Shown: in pieces, positions 1 to 10,465 of the stretch | Numbering within the stretch: position 1 is the first letter of the stretch | Layout: every line of letters starts with the position of its first letter | Origin: Oscheius tipulae | Lineage: Eukaryota > Nematoda > Chromadorea > Rhabditida > Rhabditidae | Assembly: GCA_037178975.1 (NCBI GenBank) | Contig: JASJZH010000001.1 | Location: 3,906,001-3,970,000 of the forward strand | Direction: 5' to 3' | DNA: 64,000 nt | The notes under the pieces: generated by a model | Told to the model about the DNA's origin: nothing | The model's database searches: none | The model's input: only the letters and a program-made list of their open reading frames with translations | Made by a program: the position numbers and the translations under genes

Positions 1-949
1 GAACTCAAAAGAGCAAAGTAACAGGTCCTACTGTCTCCGCACTTTTGTCAACTTGTTTATTACGGGGGCACGAGAGTCACACCTTAGAATTTATGGGCTC
101 GAAATTGCGAAATAACAACGTCTTAGTGATCAGTGGAAATCCAAAAATGGACGTTTAAACTTGATCTTTAAAGCCCCGCCACATACCGGTTCATTCCTAT
201 CAACTTGCAGTTTTGAGAAGAGGTGATAAGCAAGTTTAGGTGGAAACATGGAGAAGGGGACAATTTTAGAAGTGGGGAAAATAGTGACTTTCTGAAGACT
301 GAATTTAGAACTCACGGACCATTTTTAGACGTCTTTTTGGCTTAAAGATTTGTTCCATTCCTGAATGGGGCAAGTCGTACCAGTACCATTCACCAACCAT
401 TGCAGTACGCAAAGCTGTACAACGAACTCTCCTCCAGACATTCGGAAAGACATTCTTCCAGAGATTGCTTCTTCGAGACACGAATAGCTTCAGAGGAATT
501 CTGCCAGGGAGACGGAGGAGCATCGAAACCAGAGAAAGAAGGCCGAGGCGGAGAGAAGGCAACGCTATCACAGGATCAACAAGGCTCGAAGTATCGGAGG
601 TTCAGCTTCTATTTGGACTTACAAACTTATAGAAGCAGCTCAATGAGGTGAGCGGAAGATTGAGTTTGGCTACCGTTTTCTTAAAGTGTATTTATAATCT
701 GACTGTCTCTTTCAAAAAGCCAAGTGCTTATAACATAATCTCGGTAGGAAACAAAAACTGTCTTGGAGCCATGAACGACGTTGCCGGACTTGCACGTTCT
801 GACAGTCAATAAAGTTGTGAAAGTCAGCAAAGTAGGCTCTGTCTGACAAGAACAAAAGGGGTTTTAATGAGTTAGTCGTGATAAGTTTCGAAGCTGTTCC
901 TTTGTTCGCTCAGCTAATTAACGGTAGAGAAATTGCAAGCCTTCCTTGG

Positions 950-1195
950 GAAATCCCCATTCAAATCTGTTCTAAATGACCAAAAATCTGTGTGTGTGTG
1001 TCGGAAGCCCTAATTGGCAATTTGTCAGTTACTTTATGATAGCAGTTACTCTTTGCAAGTCAAGCCAAATCGAGTCAGTTTGGGAGATGTGTCTCTAGGA
1101 GAACGTTGCTCCTGTCACGGTAGCTTAACTGGAATATGGTCTTGCTGTCACGGGGCATCAGCCAAACTTGTCTTCATAATTTCAGAGATCTCTCT
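950..1195. repeat. dispersed repeat B, copy 1
   Basis: This stretch resembles 61398-61615. Both contain a (T)CTGTGTGTGT run, then an AATTGGCAATTTG-like or AATTAGGC-like block, a GTTACTTT block, the nearly identical block GAACGTTGCTCCTGTCA, and then GGTAGCT..ACTGGAA. The two copies lie 60 kb apart at opposite ends of the window and are diverged by point changes and small indels. No terminal structure or target duplication was recognised. The open frame at 1014-1373 overlaps this repeat and is not a credible gene. The rest of 1-1850 shows nothing else I can support. Confidence 0.6.
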
Positions 1196-1865
1196 TCACT
1201 TTTTATACTTCTGTCGGCCTCCTAGTCCAAAATCTTCTCTCTGTCCTCTTTGTTTTCGCGGTATGACTTTGACCCTTAAATATTTTCTCACGTTTTTAGA
1301 CAGAGATTGTGACTGTACAACGGACACGTATGACAGTCTATTAAAAGAGCTCCTTACGCTCATTCCTACTTAAATTAGACGCGAAGAGTCTAGACAAACT
1401 CTAGTACAACATGACTTTCACGTGTGTTTTGGTGTCGCCACAAAAAGGTCTCTGGTCAGCTGTTGTTCTGTCCTTTCTAATTTTGAAAAACACTGCGTCA
1501 GTGTGTTTGCAAGGCTCTCAAATTCTATCGCGATAATCCCAGTTTCACGTGTGTGTAGGAGGCTAATTTGAGCCGCGGGAGCTAAATTTCGCGAGGCTCT
1601 CGCTCTGGGTAGAGATGACGCAACCGGATGAGAATAATTGGGGGACACAAAAAGACGAGTAAGCACTCTTTCTTGGAGGGACCAACGGAGTTTACTTAAG
1701 TACAAAGCAGGGTTTCAGATAATGTTTGAAGCTATGATTCGCTGTACAAATGCTTTCGCGAATCCCATTCTCAATGAGATTGTCTCGTCTTGTCATCAAA
1801 GGGGGCCTGTACCAGTAGTCCAATCCCATGAATTGAATCCTCTTCCTCCTTCTGCTGCCTGCTCT

Positions 1866-2308
1866 GAGCTCAAAGCTTCTGAACAGCACAGCAAAGCATA
1901 TTTCGATCAAGCCCCTATCCCATCTTCTCGGTCTTCAAGGTCATTGCCAGTCCGCGCCAGAACAATGTGAATTTCGTCCCTACCACTGCTTCCAAGGTAT
2001 GTTCGAACCTTTCACCTAAAGCATCTGTTGCAGGAGAAGAAGTATTCGGGCTGATTATCACAAAGACGATCGGATAGTGTCCGGGAAAGTGCTACCTGAA
2101 GTATTGGTGCGAACACAATGTGATTGTGAAACAAACTTATGGTTGTGCTACGGAGAATTCCCTTTGGACGATGAACACTCCCTGTAGACAGCGATCATAT
2201 GGAAGTGACGACTATGATCTCACCCTTTGTTGTTTGACTCCTCCGGGAAAGCCGACTCCTTGTAACAATCCCCACTATGTTGGATGGTATATTACGAAAA
2301 CATTCTAG
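1866..2308 (+). pseudogene. Ly6/ET-like cysteine-rich secreted protein, possibly broken
   Basis: The 3' exon (2078-2308) encodes a Cys-rich module beginning CPGKCYLKYWCEHN and continuing with GCAT, CRQR, LCCL and PCNN motifs. This resembles the nematode ET/Ly6 three-finger family, whose members end in CC...CN. An upstream exon ending at 1996 encodes CQSAPEQCEF plus a hydrophobic leucine run typical of a signal peptide. Joining the two in frame needs an 8-nt microexon at 2034-2041. The signal-peptide frame begins ATG AAT TGA, so the only nearby Met is followed by a stop two codons later. The gene may be a young pseudogene, may start at an exon I did not find, or may contain an assembly error. 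The function, a secreted or surface binding protein, is inferred from the fold only. Confidence 0.45.
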
Positions 2309-2481
2309 TCGAATGAAATGAAACTTCTTTTCTCTGGTCCAGTATCTCTTTCACTTTCCAAACAGGTTTTCTTCCGCTTCTCCCCAGCTTGACCCCGTCA
2401 TTCCATGACTCTTTCACCCTTCGTCTTCCTGACTTTTCCTATTTTGGGTAACTTTTCAGGGTATCTTAAACTTCTTTTCAG

Positions 2482-3325
2482 TTTTGTCACAGAAATATGG
2501 CAGTGATGAGCCGCTAGTAATCCCGGTGAAGGGCCCTCAAGCCCAGTTTCCGGCTCTGATTACAGCCGACAATTTTCCTCTGTTCCCCTTTACTGATCAG
2601 TTTAATACTGGAATCGAGCTGAATCCGGCCAATAAAGTGGTAGGAGTTATTTAATTTAAAAGAAAAGATCGAACTGTAGAGCCTGGCTGGAGACATGATT
2701 GTCCCCGTGCCAGGATGGGGAAATTTCGATGTGGATGGCAATCTGTACTATGGAAACATTAACTTCGACACCAAGATTGGATACCAGATCAGACCGACGA
2801 ACAAGCTGGGCATCAAGCCGGAAACATTGGCTCTTCTTAATCAGAATCCTGCTTTCCGAGAGGCTAGAAGTGAGTCTCAAAAACTTAAAACCCTGCTCTT
2901 TTTTTTAAGAGAAAGCCAAGGAAGTGGTGGTCGGTCGAATCCCCTATGGCTACGAGCCCATCAAGTGCAAACCTCCTTACTGTAATCCCTTCGTGCATCA
3001 CACTGGTGTGGCCGTGGAAGTCGAACAGGGAGACGATACGTTCTTTATCGGGGGAATTGACTTTCCTCTTCCTATTGGGGAGAACGGAGCCGGAGTTCGT
3101 TTCCCTCTTTCGGGAGCTGTGGAGCAGGGAACTTCTCCATATGTCTATGCGCATGGTCATGCCTTCAATCCCGTCTCTCCATTCGATATGAAGACCGTCG
3201 AAGACGATACTTATCAAACAGTCGTACCCAAAAACGTCATTCCTTATCCGAATCCGGTGAGACGGAGTCCGCCGAAAATTAATAAGGATGAGTTTTTGAA
3301 GAAGTTCTTCAGAAATTCCGTCTAA
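2482..3325 (+). CDS. unrecognised protein, probably secreted, three exons found
   Basis: Three exons (2482-2639, 2680-2869, 2910-3325) join in phase, with introns of 40 nt. Together they give 253 residues ending in FLKKFFRNSV. The sequence is rich in Pro, Gly and Tyr and contains CKPPYCNPF, GDDTFFIGGIDFP and YAHGHAFNP. I do not recognise the family. The paired CxPPYC and the lack of charged clusters suggest an extracellular protein. The first exon is missing. A Met at 2319 followed by KLLFS could supply it through an intron ending at 2481, but the donor there (GTCCAG) is poor. The gene follows the Ly6-like gene on the same strand and precedes the K2P channel. I make no functional call. Confidence 0.6.
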
Positions 3326-3900
3326 TGATCTCTCCTAATAAACAGTTGCCGCTCTGGTGCTGCCGGAAATATTATCCTCGTATGGTTGGCTCCAGACTGC
3401 CCCATTCCTCCTAAAATCCGTCATATATCCTCTCGGATTGGTGTCACCTTACGAGGCCATTTCGGACGGCTCTTCTCGTATCTCTCTCTTCCTTGGGTGG
3501 CCAAAAAAGAGCTCTGGCAAATATTGCCCTCAAGGGAATGTCCGTGATTTGTGCCCTCTTCTACACTCTAATTAGTAGTCACGGCATTATCGTTTCTCGT
3601 GCCTTTTATCCTTTCTTCCTAGGATAATTGGAATTATTCGCCTTCCTTAGATCAAATCTTTTTTCGTTACTTGAGAATCTGTCCCTCTCCTCCCAAAAAA
3701 AAGTATTCTTCCTCTACGGCCAAATGATGGCAGCTTTCGGGTGACAAGTAAGACAACTTTTGAGAGAGGATGACTCCCACGGGAGGAAGGTTTCTTTACC
3801 AGCATCTCAGTGATCTTCATCTTCCGCTCGCGCTCCCTCACAGCTTCTCCGTCCCGACCAAACTCACGACCAAGGGAATCGTCGTCACCCGGTCCGTTCC
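3326..3900. other. intergenic, no gene seen
   Basis: This stretch carries poly-T runs, CT-rich tracts and scattered stops. It probably holds the 3' UTR of the upstream gene and the promoter of the first K2P starter exon. No repeat or RNA gene was recognised. Confidence 0.4.
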
Positions 3901-3907
3901 TACCAAC

Positions 3908-3916
3908 ATGAATCAG
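3908..3916 (+). other. candidate alternative first exon A of the K2P gene
   Basis: This is a very short start exon (MNQ) ending in phase 0 on a GTGAGC donor. It has the same phase as two other candidate starter exons downstream and as the first shared K2P exon at 5283. Confidence 0.3.
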
Positions 3917-4356
3917 GTGAGCTCTACTTCTTTGTTTTGGGTAGAATAGGGAAGACAGCCGATAGAAATCGAGTTAAAAGGAACACAGATGACTGCAGAG
4001 GTGTCAAGATTCAAACAGCAGTTTGTCTTCTTGCCTGGGAGAGACGCTTTAACAAATAGGACTGTATCATGAGCTGTCCAATCATTCATACTCCTATATT
4101 GAGCTCCCAATAGTCCCTTTCGTTTCCAGCACCCAGGGGAAGAAACATAGTAGGCTCTTGAGCTTATTGAGAGCTCTCATCAACACCTCATTAGGCTCGA
4201 AAGGTCCGCTCTTTTTCGCCCCGTTCCCTTCGAGCTCATTTCCAAAATGGCCAGCAGCGGGCGGCTCTTTTGATTGTAGTGGTGGGAGAGTTTTGCGCGG
4301 TTGACTGCCTCCCCATCTAATCACCTTCGAAGCCTCCTCTACCAGCCGGCGTGATC

Positions 4357-4401
4357 ATGGTCATCAAACGGTTCCACTCCATGCGAACTCCCAGATATGA
4401 G
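4357..4401 (+). other. candidate alternative first exon B of the K2P gene
   Basis: Forty-five nt encode MVIKRFHSMRTPRYE and end in phase 0 on a GTAATC donor. The exon could splice directly to 5283 and give an alternative cytosolic N terminus. It shares phase with exons A and C. Confidence 0.4.
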
Positions 4402-4959
4402 GTAATCTAGACTGTATTATGAGCATGATACTGTTGAACAGCCTGGAAAATCCTAACACATTATCGTGGGTGAGACACGGAGTCTGATCAAATGTGATCA
4501 GTGCAAATTTATAATTAGTAGCTGAAAATTAGCTTATGGCCATGAGTGTAATTGATGCCTACGGTAATCAGTAGCGGAACATTACCCTACCCGAAGAAAT
4601 ACTGTCATCAATGTTCGTCGGAAGTCGTACAAAAAGTGACCTCTCTTGAATCCGAAAGCACTCTGTAAACTGTTTATTTTTCCGGCTTATAAGAGCATCC
4701 TTTAAATTTTTTGACCCCAACATGCCCGACTTTTCCACACGTCTTTTCAGCTCGAAGGAGGTAGGATCTGACTCGATTAGAAAAGTGCGAAGACAGCGAG
4801 AGCATCTAGGACCAGAAAAGTAACCAGCAGTAGCCCAATTAGCATTGCATTGCTTTTCATTAATTACCCTTGACTCCATCTAAAAGCCTCTTCCCCTCCT
4901 TTCTTGGTGCCAGAACGAACGGCACAAAGAGTATTGTTGGAGGGCAGTCAGTCGTAGTC

Positions 4960-6668
4960 ATGATCGCCTTCCGGGACTTTGCTCAACGCTTACAGGTAAG
5001 CTCTCAGAATAAGCTCATTTCTTGATCCGAACTCGCAATTGAGAGGCGGTCCCAAACATTCCATCGACAAAAAATGGATGCCTTGTCAGAATTGTGAAAC
5101 TAAACACTGATAAAGACTATTTTCGTGCGTGTTTACTTTCGTGTTTACGTATTTACGTTCGTGAGCCAAAAATAGATAGAAAAAAAAAATCCTAAAGTTA
5201 GTGAACCCCCAGTTTTGAAACATTCAGTAAACGCGGAAACCCAGCGGGATACCTGTTCCCATTCAAAGGCAACAATTTTCAGGTGGCATTCGCCCTCGGC
5301 GGTGCCCGCCGCATGGATGTGGCCGGCGAAGACGGCAGTCGACATAGCCGAGATGTCGAAGGTTCATCTATTTTCCCATTATGACAGCTGTTCGAGGAAG
5401 GTCAACTAATCCCTTCGAAGCTTTTGAATGCCGCCGCCGACGATGAACTTTCAGGGGAAAACAGCTTCCATGCCAAGTTGCGACTCGCCTTACCACACAT
5501 CGCTCTGGTTACCAGTACCTTGGTCTATGTTTGTGTTGGAGGTATAGCTCAAAAATAACAAAGAAAGAGTAATTTTTCAGCTGTCATCTTTGCCGAAATC
5601 GAGAAACCGTACGAGTTACAGCACAGAAACAACCACATGAGGGCGATTCGCAAGGCTGAGGTCAGTTCTAGCGCGTGGGTGGTCCAGAATTGGTCACCTA
5701 ATATCCAGAAGCCACACATTCCATACTCACACATCGCCCAAAATGGAATTGCCTCGGACATGCGATTATTTCGCCTGGACGAGCAGGCGGGAAAGCAGAA
5801 ACAAATAAGTAGAGAATGGTCATTTCCTTTTAGGAAGCTCTGTTCAATTATGATCCTTCCGATGATCCTTTGAACAGTACCCTTCTTTTGTTACTGGACC
5901 ATCTTACCGATGTAACCTTTCAAGCTTTCGAGGCCGGAATAAAACCTATCGGTATATTTTAACGTATACTATCACACAAACAGTAAAGATCTCCGAAACG
6001 AGACCTTCTCCACCAAATGGACTCTTCCTTCCGCCATCTTCTTTACCACAACTGTCCTCACTTCAATTGGATACGGTCATCTGATCCCGATCAGTCCCCT
6101 CGGACAGTTAGCATGCATGGCTTATGCCATTTTGGGGTATCATACTTTCCAAAAAAAAAACAAGATAAGTTCTTTAGGATCCCACTGACTCTAATAACCA
6201 TCGCTGACGTAGCCAAGTTTATTGGTGACGTTTTGGGAGGATCCAACGATGATCCCTTGGCTGAAGTGAGAGGAAGCAGAAGGTTCTCGATCCTGGGATG
6301 TCTCTTCGGATACATGGCCCTGTCAGCTTGGATTTACACCTTCTACGAACATAACTGGTCTTTCCTAGACTCGTTCTACTTCTGTCTGATCAGTCTGGTA
6401 GATTCCTGAGAATCTCGCTTTCAAAACTCTTTTTCAGATGACAGTCGGCTTCGGTGACCTCTACCCACAAGGAGGAGCTCTTTACATGACAGCTTCCATC
6501 ATCTTCCTGTTCATTGGGCTCATTTTGACCACTCTGGCTGTCGATATTCTCGGATCTGCCTGCATTGACCGAATCCATTCGTTTGGTAGAGGACTGGATG
6601 CATCCAAGTTTCTCAGGGCACTTCGAGGCGCCAACAAGGTCGGAGGGAAGAAGTTGGTTTATGATTGA
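4960..6668 (+). CDS. two-pore-domain (K2P, TWK-type) potassium channel
   Basis: Eight exons (4960-4995, 5283-5361, 5455-5541, 5581-5660, 5834-5951, 5989-6136, 6178-6397, 6438-6668) give 332 residues in phase. Order: a short cytosolic N terminus, TM1 (about residues 48-68), an extracellular loop with the NST and NET glycosylation sequons, pore 1 [14 protein letters not shown]2-TM3, pore 2 [11 protein letters not shown], and TM4. The GYG and GFG filters are intact, so a functional leak K+ channel dimer at the plasma membrane is expected. The C tail after TM4 is short. Introns in the core are 37-41 nt except one of 173 nt and one of 93 nt. The [12 protein letters not shown] start was chosen because its exon and the next two read through in phase. 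Two earlier phase-0 starter exons suggest alternative promoters. The family is certain; the individual twk orthologue is not. Confidence 0.88.
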
Positions 6669-7292
6669 CATTATGATATGTCTCCTTTAGTGACTCTCCA
6701 CGCTGGTTCGCCTACGTTCCGAAGGATGCCGGTAAAATTCCCTACATTGACGATTCGCAGCTTGGCAGCGGAAGATAGCGACGGGTTTCTCTCCCTGCCG
6801 GTATACCCAATAAATATCAGTCATTTTGACATGTGGTGACCCCTCTCTCGTGCGTGTTTTAGTTGGAGATCTCTGTCTCACTGACGGCCGTCAAGTCAGA
6901 TGACGCACAAAATTCTGCAATAAATCAAGTCGGAAAACCGCGTATCAATTGTCTTTGATCTCGGTCAGCGACGGAAGCGCGGCACGATCTCTGTCCAAGA
7001 CAACCAAGGGTGTGTCAGGACGATCAAAAGCCCATCGAGAATGAGTCTAGTGAGCAGCTGGATTCTTTGGCTACAGGACACACTTTGATTAAATGTTTGT
7101 CATTCTTCGGAAAAAACGTGACAGAGCAGATCACAAGGTGATAAACGAATGTATATTACAGTGCAATCCCCGATCCCAGTTGATCATTTATTTCTTCTCT
7201 TAGCACGTTACGATCACTGATTGAATAGGCAAATTTCAATCATCGAGGCTGGATGGAGGGATGGAAAAAGCTGAAACATGATTGAGGGAGGG
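6669..7292. other. intergenic between the K2P gene and the small peptide gene
   Basis: There is no coding potential here beyond short open frames. The right end holds the TATA promoter of the peptide gene at 7344. Confidence 0.4.
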
Positions 7293-7300
7293 GTATATAA
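7293..7300 (+). promoter_or_regulatory. TATA box
   Basis: TATATAA followed by GGG lies about 50 nt upstream of the peptide ATG at 7344. This spacing implies a very short 5' UTR and a strong core promoter. Confidence 0.55.
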
Positions 7301-7343
7301 GGGATCGGAACGAGCGATTTGACAACAAATCCCATTGGTTTCA

Positions 7344-7528
7344 ATGCCTTCCTTCACTGTTTTCTTCTGCAAGACTGTGAGCTTTCTTTTTGACTAGTCT
7401 GCATCTCAAAAGTTCAGGCTCTTATGGCTGCAGCCGTTCTTCTGATGGCCTCTCCCACTCTGGCTTGTCTCGGAGGCACTAGCAACTGCTGTGGACAGCC
7501 CGGATGCGCCCTTCCATGCGGAAAGTAA
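7344..7528 (+). CDS. small secreted Cys-rich peptide (CLGG..CCGQP type), copy 1
   Basis: Two exons (7344-7376 and 7418-7528, with a 41-nt phase-0 intron) encode 47 residues. A hydrophobic signal peptide (ALMAAAVLLMASPTLA) is followed by a mature peptide of about 20 residues, CLGGTSNCCGQPGCALPCGK, with five Cys. A paralogue at 22588-22807 shares the signal peptide type, the intron position and phase, and the pattern CLGG-x-CCGQP-x-C-x-PCGK ending at the stop. The odd Cys count suggests a disulfide dimer or one free thiol. Small Cys-rich secreted peptides act in epidermal or gut defence, as signals or in cuticle; which applies here cannot be told from sequence. A TATA box sits just upstream. 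Confidence 0.75.
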
Positions 7529-7546
7529 CTATTTCTTCACACTGTA

Positions 7547-7750
7547 GTCTAGCGATAAATATTATTTATCGTAACTTTGCCAGAGAACAGCTTTCGCGGC
7601 GCTAATTCTGTCCAACACTTCTTCTCCATGTCGTAAATCTCGACCGTCAACTGGGCGCTGCAGCACACTGTGGAACAATAGATGATAGGTCGGACACGAT
7701 AGCAATTGATGAGGTAGCAGATGATGAAAGAAATGAGTTTTTCAAAACAC
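7547..7750 (-). CDS. possible terminal exon of a membrane protein, unrecognised
   Basis: On the minus strand an open frame starts near 7750 with a hydrophobic segment (LISFIICYLINCY). A Cys-rich juxtamembrane stretch (CSTVCCSA) and a charged tail ending in NNIYR at a TAG follow. The frame reads like a transmembrane segment plus cytosolic tail, but I could not connect it to convincing upstream exons in 7760-8050. It may be the last exon of a gene or a remnant. Confidence 0.3.
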
Positions 7751-8332
7751 ATTTGGGTTCAAGGCATATTCACGAGACTTTCGCATAGCTGTGATCACGA
7801 ACTATAATAGCTGACAAGTTATGTCCTGTCAAGAAATTAAGTGACAAGTTAGTGCTGTAAAACTTTTGTCGTGGACGCTATGCATCCTCCACTGGCTACA
7901 CAGATTCCATATGATGGTCATATGCCCTGAAGTTGGACTCTTCGATTACAGTATCATCAGGAATTTGGCCTGAAATAGGTAGGCGGTAGAGACCACAGAG
8001 TATCACGAACCTGTTGTTCGTCATTTCGAGTTTATCAGAATCTAAAAAATGGAAGTGATCTCAAAATCAAGACTAAAACTGAAAGAGGGATGATCCTCAC
8101 AGGGAGAATGCCAGCAATGTATCTTTCGTCTTCTGATCTGTACTTACACTCAAATCGCTTCAAATATCCTAGTAAAACCATCGAAAACAGACAAACGAGT
8201 TTTATATGTAAGCTTTATTTCAATAATAGCATTACTAAGAAGTGGGTATGTACATTGAGCAAAGATCCGTCTTGAAGTACCTCGTGTAGTTGTTAGAAAT
8301 CTGAATTTCAGGGGCAGGTACAGTCGAGACAG
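7751..8332. other. intergenic, no gene seen
   Basis: This stretch has short open frames only and no recognised repeat. Confidence 0.35.
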
Positions 8333-8611
8333 TTATCCGAAGATGGAGATATCGTTGTTGGAGATTCCAGAGGCAGAAGCTGAAAATAGTATGTTAGATC
8401 TTTCCACATTTAAAGTGTTACCTCCTTCCCAAGTGGATCCTTCTCCACTAGGTCCTCCCATGCCGCCAAATCTCCAGAGTCCGGAGCCTCGTTGGTAGCT
8501 GGGATTGTAGCCCCAGTTGTTCTGAGGGTAGTAGGCTTGTCGAGTGAATCGGAAGGTGGGAAGAGCGGCTACGGTAGCCAGGAGAAAGAAGAATAAGACA
8601 GAGAAGTTCAT
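8333..8611 (-). CDS. small secreted Gly/Tyr/Asn-rich peptide precursor
   Basis: Exon 1 runs 8611 to 8422 and exon 2 runs 8379 to 8333, giving 78 residues. A signal peptide (MNFSVLFFFLLATVAALP) precedes a mature chain with YYPQNNWGYNPSYQRG, GLWRFGGMGG and a Ser/Asn-rich tail. The 42-nt intron (GTAACA..TTTTCAG) is a multiple of three and contains no stop, so both the spliced (78 aa) and retained (92 aa) forms stay in frame. The W/G/Y composition recalls nematode nlp/cnc-type defence peptides, but no family motif is certain. A TATTTAA-like element lies about 50 nt upstream of the ATG on the same strand. Confidence 0.65.
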   Translation of the reverse strand: MNFSVLFFFLLATVAALPTFRFTRQAYYPQNNWGYNPSYQRGSGLWRFGGMGGPSGEGSTWEGGNTLNVERSNILFSASASGISNNDISIFG

Positions 8612-9720
8612 GGTTAGAGAGAGAGAGAGCTTGTTGTCCGACTGATCTCAGCGCTACCCTTAAATAGCAAGACTGATGACGGGAATTGGGATGAGAGAGT
8701 AGAAAACAATGGAGACGCAGAGTTCACGGTTCTTCTGACTCCGCCCACGACGCACATGGTTCGATTTTTGGTTTCATCACATTCTTCGGGATAGCACACG
8801 GCGATCAAAACATCAACGCACGCTATGACGGAAATAAGGAAATTTCTAGAAATACTGTATTTGAAAGTCTGGCGGTTATCCGGTATTGTACGACTTTCTG
8901 GACCATTTTCTTGTAAAGTTTGTCACCGACAAATTCAACTTCCATCAGCCAAATAATTTATGTTTATTTTGTCGTTAGTATTATTTCGGCAACGACATGT
9001 TCTGGTACAGAATATTATAACTCGAAAGGTACACCTCCCGGTTTGTCAGAGATCAGTTGTTCTTTACAGTGAAACCTACGTGCCAAGCGCTAAGTTTCAC
9101 TGACAATCTACTGCGAGAGGATGAAAAAGACAGGAACAAGTAAACAAAATGGCTTGAATGACTTGTAATTATATTCGATGGTCGGATTCTCCATCTATTT
9201 GTAATGCTGCTTGCTAACTATATGCTGTACGCACAAATATTTAGCTATCAGGTTCTTTTCACGACAAACCAGATTGTAAACAGTGCTTTCCTTCAATATA
9301 GTGTATAGTAAATGTTGTACCAGCAAATTGTTTGTAAACATCGATCTCTGATCGTCCTGAGACATGACATCATCAGCTTGTCAAAACAAATTAGTCAGTG
9401 GAGACAGTCTATCCTGTCCAGACTTCACCGAGAATAGTCATCGTTGTTAAAACACAGGGAATGTGAGAAAATGTTGGAAACGACACGTATCCGGTACAAT
9501 ATCAACATCGTCGGGAAGTCTGCTAACGTATTGCGTCAACTGGGGAGAGGCGGTTCGAGGCGAAGACATGGCGAAAGTCACGTAGGCTACTTTTATAACA
9601 AAAGGAATTAATCAACCAAATAGGCTCACTTTGAAGAGTTTTGATGTATGTCGATTACTGGGAAAACCATGAGCTCAACTATCGAATTCGTTTCTTCAGA
9701 AATCAAGGGACAACACTAAT
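8612..9720. other. intergenic, no gene seen
   Basis: The left edge carries the minus-strand promoter (TATTTAA near 8661-8668). The remainder has many stops in all frames, GTTTGTAAAC-like A/T-rich stretches and no repeat that I could match elsewhere. Confidence 0.4.
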
Positions 9721-9726
9721 CAGTAT

Positions 9727-10023
9727 CTAGAGTGTAGATTCGTCGAGTCTCTGTTTCTTGTTGTCAGGTTCTCCGAGACTTGGGACTTGAGCATCTTGGA
9801 TCAGACAAATTCTTCCTTCTTCTCCAGCTGATCTCTTCAGTTTCATCTCCCTCTTCCTAGCGATGTTCTCCCTCATTGTCTGTGTCAGTCTCTGAACAAG
9901 GACAGCTTGTAGAAGCGCGACACGTTGGTCTTTTTCCTTCTTCTTGTTCAGTCGGCGAAGCTTCTTCGTGGCCAGTTGGAGTAGATTGGAGAGGTTTCGT
10001 TCGTATGTGGACAGCTCAGTCAT
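9727..10023 (-). CDS. small Lys/Arg-rich protein, head-to-head pair member 1
   Basis: A single exon of 98 residues starts at the Met of MTELSTYERN; an in-frame upstream Met at 10065 would add 14 residues. It contains LSNLLQLATKKLRRLNKKK, a long amphipathic basic helix with LLQAVLVQRL, then a KR-rich stretch and an acidic/KK tail (PDNKKQRLDESTL). The N-terminal helix resembles the protein divergently encoded at 10142: both have LS-x-LL-x-LA-x-KK followed by L-x-K and later a hydrophobic helix. Basic clusters suggest nuclear localisation. No named family was recognised. Using the 10023 start, the gap between the two ATGs is about 118 nt and probably a shared bidirectional promoter. Confidence 0.65.
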   Translation of the reverse strand: MTELSTYERNLSNLLQLATKKLRRLNKKKEKDQRVALLQAVLVQRLTQTMRENIARKREMKLKRSAGEEGRICLIQDAQVPSLGEPDNKKQRLDESTL

Positions 10024-10141
10024 CTTGGAGTATAAAATGAGTAAGAATAAAGACAGGTGGTTCATGAAAAGCGTTCGGTTTAGCTTTAGGATCGTCGCTT
10101 GACGCGTCCCCTAGCTTTTTGAAGAGTTATTCGACTCAATA

Positions 10142-10465
10142 ATGGAACACGAACAAATGTCCCTGTCTGCTCTTCTCAAGCTCGCAATGAAGAAAAAGAA
10201 GAAACTATTCAAGACAGCGATTCGAGCCTACCGCCAGCTGGTCCTTCAGAAGGCCTTCATCAAATCGTTGTGTAAGGGCATTGGTCGCATTCAAGCCAGT
10301 GGACGTTCAGCAGAGACAGCTATGGTTTTGGACCTGAATGAAGAGAACTGCCCTCTTGTGGCCGAGAAGGCGTCTGGAAAAAGAAGAATCTCGGAGATTC
10401 AGAACTTCATTGGTTTAGAAGAAGAATTTGCTCCACCTCCGCAACTGAAGAAAGGAAAAATATAA
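10142..10465 (+). CDS. small Lys-rich protein, head-to-head pair member 2
   Basis: A single exon of 107 residues begins MEHEQMSLSALLKLAMKKKK. A predicted basic amphipathic helix (LFKTAIRAYRQLVLQKAFIKSL) and a tail with KRRISEIQ and a C-terminal KKGKI follow. Its N-terminal half aligns by eye with the divergent neighbour ending at 9727, while the C-terminal halves have diverged. It is probably nuclear because of its basic clusters. The function is unknown. There is no intron, unlike most genes in the window. Confidence 0.65.
   Translation: MEHEQMSLSALLKLAMKKKKKLFKTAIRAYRQLVLQKAFIKSLCKGIGRIQASGRSAETAMVLDLNEENCPLVAEKASGKRRISEIQNFIGLEEEFAPPPQLKKGKI

Noticed and set aside
400-651. 83-codon plus-strand frame rich in Ser/Arg/Glu
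   Set aside because: Low-complexity; two frames look equally protein-like and no start or domain decides.
1014-1373. 119-codon plus-strand open frame
   Set aside because: Overlaps dispersed repeat B; no domain, signal or splice context.
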